NCBI GenBank assembly: GCA_002399235.1
Contig: DHDH01000016.1
Span: 113,910 to 139,959 of the forward strand
Reading direction: 5' to 3'
DNA length: 26,050 nucleotides
Origin: Firmicutes bacterium UBA4881
Lineage (GTDB): Bacteria; Bacillota; DTU065
A program made the position numbers and the translations under genes. The notes beneath the pieces are model-generated. The model was not told the origin of the DNA. It did not search any database and saw only the letters and a program-made list of their open reading frames with translations. Shown piece by piece: positions 22,617 to 26,050 of this stretch (the first letter of the stretch is position 1; each line of letters begins with the position of its first letter).

Positions 22617-25496
22617 ATGTTAGTTTTGTTAAGTGGCGATGCTCAAAAGAACAGAGAGAGACTTGTCGATGAATTAGAGGTATGTATTAAAAGTCCTGAA
22701 ACTAAGAAAATTACATATTTGGTGAAAGAGCCAGCTCTTAGGCAACGGGTACAAGAGATGCTCGCTTTGAGAGGGCAGCTAGCTTTAGTTCCTAATCCCA
22801 TTCTAACAAACGACGGCTTTTTTGGAGTAGCAAAGGATAGCGTTATCCAGCCAATTTTAGCTGAGCTATTAATGCAAAGGGCCATTGAAAGTCTAGAGCT
22901 AGAAGCTTTTACCAATGTTTCTTCAGCGAGGATTTCTCGTTATATTTTGGCTTTTGTTAAGGAACTTAAATTAGCTGGTATTGATTCAGATCGATTTTCT
23001 AAAGCTTTAATTGGCGAAATGGATACAGCCAAAAGTCGAGATTTAGCTAAAATTTACAATGAATTCGAGGCTATTTTGTTAGCTCAAGATATTCACCTTA
23101 GAGAAGAGTTAATTTGGCAGAAGATTAATAAATTCGATAGCTTAAAAAGGAATAACATTATCGTTTTTGATGGCTATTATTCTTTAGATCCCATAGTAAA
23201 GGAAGTACTTTTGTATTTAAAAGAACAAAAACAGATAACAACCTATATAAATTTTCCTTATTTTCCCAATGAGGTTTTTAGTTCTTTAGTTGAAGATTAT
23301 AAGTGGTTAAAAAAGCTGGCTGATACTGAAGAAATCGCCCCAGAACGTCCAGTGCAAAGTACCATTTATGAGTATAGACCTCAGAATACTGATAGTGAGA
23401 TCAGATTTGTTTTGAAAAAGATTAAAGAACTTTACTATGAGAAGAAGATTACGAGCACCGATGACGTAGTTATCATTTCTAGTAATCCTACTCAATATAG
23501 AACGATTATGCAAAGACTTTGCGAGAGAGAACAATTACCATTTAGGCCTGGTCCTTTACCTCTTAGCAAAACAGCTATCGTGAGGGAAATAAAATTACTT
23601 GTCGGTTTCTTAACTAGACCTCTAAGTATAGAGGAGATGTTAGCGCTTTTATCTGGTAAGTATTTCGATTTTAGTTTTTATTTACCCCAAGGCCTTACCA
23701 AGGCACGCTTAGCTAGTCTTTTGCAAAGAATTAAACTAACTGGTAAAAGTGATAATTGGCCCCGAAAGCTAAAGCGGATGGCCAAAGATAATAAAGAATG
23801 TGGCTTAATTTTAACTGCTTTAAACAATTTGAACTTTAATCTCAAGTTGCCCTCTTATGGTACAGCTCAGGGGATCAGCGCTGTTTTTTTGGATATTCTA
23901 AATAATTTAAAGACCGCAGATTTACTTTTACAAGATGTTGGCGAAGATCTAGAGAAAATAATTGAGCTTAGAGCCTGGATGGAAATTAAAAACAGCCTTA
24001 CAACTTTAGAAACCGCTTTTACTGATACGACCTTAGGATCAGAGGAATGGCAAAGTAAAGAATACTTGCTAGCTTGGTTGAGAAATATTCTATCTAGTAC
24101 AATTAATATTAGTAAAGATGGTTTAAGCATTAGTAAATTTAACGAAGCTCCTCACTTACAAGGTAAATATCTTTTTGTATTAGGTGTTAATGAAGAAGAA
24201 TTACCTTCGCAAATTAGAGAATCATGGCTTTTTAACGATAACGAAAGAAGACTATTAAAAACACAAAGCAATATAAACCTAGTGGAGGCAAACTATAGGG
24301 AACAATTACAAGATTACCTGTATTGGGAAGCTCTTAGAAGCTGTAACGAAGCCATCTGGTTACTTAGTCCCCGCGAAATCGGTGGTAAGGTAAGAGAAGA
24401 ATCCCGCTATGTAGATGAATTAAGTTTATTTGGTGTTTATTTTGATGAGAAGAATAAAGTAACAGTTACACCTTTTTATACCTCAGAAGAAGAAGTTTTG
24501 GAATATTTAGCAGCCTACAATCCAGATAAGCTACCAGCTCCACTTATAGAGAAGACCGTTCGCTTAACAGAGATTAATAAAAGACCGTATGTCTATTCTG
24601 AATTAGGTTATTTAAAAGGAACTGTAGCTAAAGATGGTTACTCTATCTCTGTAAGTGCTTTTTCTGAGTATGCCAGCTGCCCTTATCGCTTTTTTGTTCA
24701 CCGCGTTCTAGGGATCAGAGAAACCGATGAAATATCTGAAGAAGTTACAGCTCTAGATGGTGGAATACTGTGGCACAAAGTATTGGAACTCATATATAAA
24801 GAAGTTAGGGAAAAAGGTAAAGAGAAAGTAGCTAGTGAGCTAGAGACTAAATTAAGAGAAATTGCTACCAATGTATTTAACGATAATAAGGCTAGTGAAA
24901 TATTTAAACAGGTAGAGTTTGAAAAATACTATTCTAGTATTAAACAACTTATTGAAGAGGATTTAACTCGTGCTTACTCTAAGCCGGTATATTTAGAATT
25001 GAATTTTGGTAGTGGTGAAGAGTGGCCAGCAGTTAAATTAGGACCATATGAACTAAAAGGTAAGATTGATCGAGTTGATCAAATCAGTGACGGGGAGCGG
25101 ACAGGTTATCTCGTTTATGACTATAAGCGTTCAAACCATGGTGTAGGTGAGGTGGAAAAAGGGAAGGATTTCCAACTAACAGCTTATATTGAGGCCTTAA
25201 GGAAATCGGGTTTGAAGGTTTTGGGTGGAGCTTATCTATCGTTTAAAGGTAAAGAAAATAGGCTCTGGAGTAAGGAAGCTTACCAAGTAAGCCAGGCTAG
25301 AACAACCAAAAATCTTCTCGCAGAGGCTGACTGGAATGCTTTCCTGGATGGATTATTAAATCAGGGTCAAATTCTAGGTGATCAGCTGTTTGCTGGTGAA
25401 TACACACCTGATTATAACAGTAAGGGTTGTTCTTATTGCAGTTTTAAAGCCCTCTGTCGTAAAGACACCAGGGGAGGTGACCTAGACAATGAGTAG
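22617..25496 (+). CDS. addB: ATP-dependent helicase/nuclease subunit B (AddB), degenerate Walker A
   Basis: A 959-residue AddB-type subunit of the AddAB double-strand break repair helicase-nuclease. The C-terminal nuclease domain has the PD-(D/E)XK landmarks: GGILWHKVLELI, GKIDRVD (Asp818), and VYDYKRS (Asp835, Lys837). Four cysteines with AddB-type spacing, C688 (ASCPYRFF) and C938, C941, C947 (Cx2Cx5C), should bind a [4Fe-4S] cluster. The N terminus reads MLVLLSGDAQKNRERL, where many AddB proteins have a GRxGSGKT-type Walker A loop, so this copy probably does not bind ATP there. I prefer ATG 22617, with AGAAGGTG 6 nt upstream, over the in-frame GTG at 22608, which is part of that site. Its stop overlaps the addA start by 8 nt. 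Confidence 0.9.
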   Translation: MLVLLSGDAQKNRERLVDELEVCIKSPETKKITYLVKEPALRQRVQEMLALRGQLALVPNPILTNDGFFGVAKDSVIQPILAELLMQRAIESLELEAFTNVSSARISRYILAFVKELKLAGIDSDRFSKALIGEMDTAKSRDLAKIYNEFEAILLAQDIHLREELIWQKINKFDSLKRNNIIVFDGYYSLDPIVKEVLLYLKEQKQITTYINFPYFPNEVFSSLVEDYKWLKKLADTEEIAPERPVQSTIYEYRPQNTDSEIRFVLKKIKELYYEKKITSTDDVVIISSNPTQYRTIMQRLCEREQLPFRPGPLPLSKTAIVREIKLLVGFLTRPLSIEEMLALLSGKYFDFSFYLPQGLTKARLASLLQRIKLTGKSDNWPRKLKRMAKDNKECGLILTALNNLNFNLKLPSYGTAQGISAVFLDILNNLKTADLLLQDVGEDLEKIIELRAWMEIKNSLTTLETAFTDTTLGSEEWQSKEYLLAWLRNILSSTINISKDGLSISKFNEAPHLQGKYLFVLGVNEEELPSQIRESWLFNDNERRLLKTQSNINLVEANYREQLQDYLYWEALRSCNEAIWLLSPREIGGKVREESRYVDELSLFGVYFDEKNKVTVTPFYTSEEEVLEYLAAYNPDKLPAPLIEKTVRLTEINKRPYVYSELGYLKGTVAKDGYSISVSAFSEYASCPYRFFVHRVLGIRETDEISEEVTALDGGILWHKVLELIYKEVREKGKEKVASELETKLREIATNVFNDNKASEIFKQVEFEKYYSSIKQLIEEDLTRAYSKPVYLELNFGSGEEWPAVKLGPYELKGKIDRVDQISDGERTGYLVYDYKRSNHGVGEVEKGKDFQLTAYIEALRKSGLKVLGGAYLSFKGKENRLWSKEAYQVSQARTTKNLLAEADWNAFLDGLLNQGQILGDQLFAGEYTPDYNSKGCSYCSFKALCRKDTRGGDLDNE

Positions 25497-26050
25497 CTTT
25501 AAGTTTACTGACGAACAAGAGCTAGCAATTAAGAGCCTAGATTATTCTGCTGCAGTTACAGCTGGAGCAGGGGCAGGAAAAACAGCGGTGTTAATTGCTC
25601 GCATTCTCAATATTGTATTGTCAGGTAAAGCAGAATTTAGCGAAATAGTAGCAATAACCTTTACAGATAAAGCTGCTGCTGAAATGAAAGTAAAGTTACG
25701 TCGTAAGGCTAAAGAGGAGCTAAATAAAAATCCTCAACTGCGCCAGATCCTTTCCCAAGCTCCACAGGTGCAAATCTCAACAATTCATAGTTTTTGTAGT
25801 TCCATTACCAGAAAATTTGCTTTGGAATTAGGTTTAACACCTGACTACCAAATATTATTAGAAGATGAAGCTTCACAGCTTTTAGATCATAGTATTGAAG
25901 AGGTTCTCGAAGATTTAAGTGAAGATATATCAAGATTTTCGGTCCGCCTGTTAGCTAGTAACAACAATTTAAAAGAAAGTCTGGCCAAAGCTTATAACGA
26001 TCTTCGCGTAGATCGTTATAAGCTTTGGCCAGACTTTCTTTTAAATTGTT
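25489..26050 (+). CDS. addA: ATP-dependent helicase/nuclease subunit A (AddA), 3'-truncated by the window edge
   Basis: The N-terminal part (about 172 reliable residues) of the UvrD/Rep-type helicase-nuclease AddA, which unwinds and degrades DNA at double-strand breaks. The Q motif (FTDEQELAI), Walker A (AGAGAGKT, residues 25-32), motif Ia (ITFTDKAAAEMKVKLR) and VQISTIHSFCSSITRKFA are all visible. The ATG start overlaps the addB stop (ATGAGTAG), with GGGGAGGTG upstream, so the two subunits are translationally coupled. The frame is open to the window end, but bases 26010-26050 are the exact reverse complement of 25963-26003 and are probably not true addA sequence. Confidence 0.92.
   Translation, partial: MSSFKFTDEQELAIKSLDYSAAVTAGAGAGKTAVLIARILNIVLSGKAEFSEIVAITFTDKAAAEMKVKLRRKAKEELNKNPQLRQILSQAPQVQISTIHSFCSSITRKFALELGLTPDYQILLEDEASQLLDHSIEEVLEDLSEDISRFSVRLLASNNNLKESLAKAYNDLRVDRYKLWPDFLLNC
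25963..26050. repeat. Perfect 41-base inverted repeat at the window end (likely fold-back artefact)
   Basis: Bases 25963-26003 and 26010-26050 are exact reverse complements, separated by TCGCGT. The left arm is good addA coding sequence in frame (LKESLAKAYNDL); the right arm continues to the very last base. A perfect 41-bp palindrome inside a conserved helicase gene, stopping at a contig edge, points to a chimeric or assembly artefact. Confidence 0.97.

Overview
The window looks like chromosomal DNA from an anaerobic, fermentative member of the Firmicutes (Bacillota; Clostridia/Halanaerobia-like). It is AT-rich, genes carry strong GGAGG-type ribosome binding sites with frequent TTG and GTG starts, and it encodes a trimeric NADH-linked [FeFe] hydrogenase, a sodium-pumping decarboxylase, a SpoIIE-type phosphatase and AddAB recombination nuclease. 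I cannot name the genus. The solute-binding protein has a signal peptide without a lipobox cysteine, which would suit a two-membrane Firmicute, but this is only a hint.

Layout. (1) 2-2047: end of a Tad/Flp pilus operon (tadA cut by the window edge, tadB, tadC), closed by a terminator. (2) 2215-3259: thiamine pyrophosphokinase and a DUF523 protein. (3) 3276-10939: a hydrogenase island. A strong extended -10 promoter, flanked by two copies of an AAGA-YR-TCTT dyad, precedes a small thioredoxin-like [2Fe-2S] protein, a PAS-containing sensory-type [FeFe] hydrogenase and a SpoIIE/PP2C-type phosphatase. A terminator-like hairpin at the end of the phosphatase gene separates these from hydC-hydB-hydA, the three subunits of a probable electron-bifurcating hydrogenase. 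(4) 11120-14217: oadG, a biotin carrier protein, oadB and oadA, a complete Na+-translocating decarboxylase bounded by terminators on both sides. (5) 14329-19831: carbohydrate-related genes: a secreted GH10-like hydrolase on the plus strand, then, convergent to it, a solute-binding protein gene interrupted by one in-frame TAG and a secreted DUF4091 protein. (6) 20031-22445: a DUF362 ferredoxin-type protein, divergent from alanine dehydrogenase. (7) 22617-26050: addB and the start of addA.

How the genes may work together: the upstream hydrogenase cassette resembles known sensory (HydS/Hfs-like) modules and may sense H2 or redox state and, through the phosphatase, control hydABC. HydABC would reoxidise NADH and ferredoxin as H2, while the decarboxylase would turn oxaloacetate decarboxylation into a sodium gradient. 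Alanine dehydrogenase is another pyruvate-linked NADH sink.

The last 88 bases are a perfect 41-base inverted repeat with a 6-base loop ending exactly at the window edge. It is probably a fold-back assembly or amplification artefact, so the last 40 or so bases of addA should not be trusted. No tRNA, rRNA, CRISPR array or insertion sequence was seen, and no intergenic gap exceeds 300 bases.
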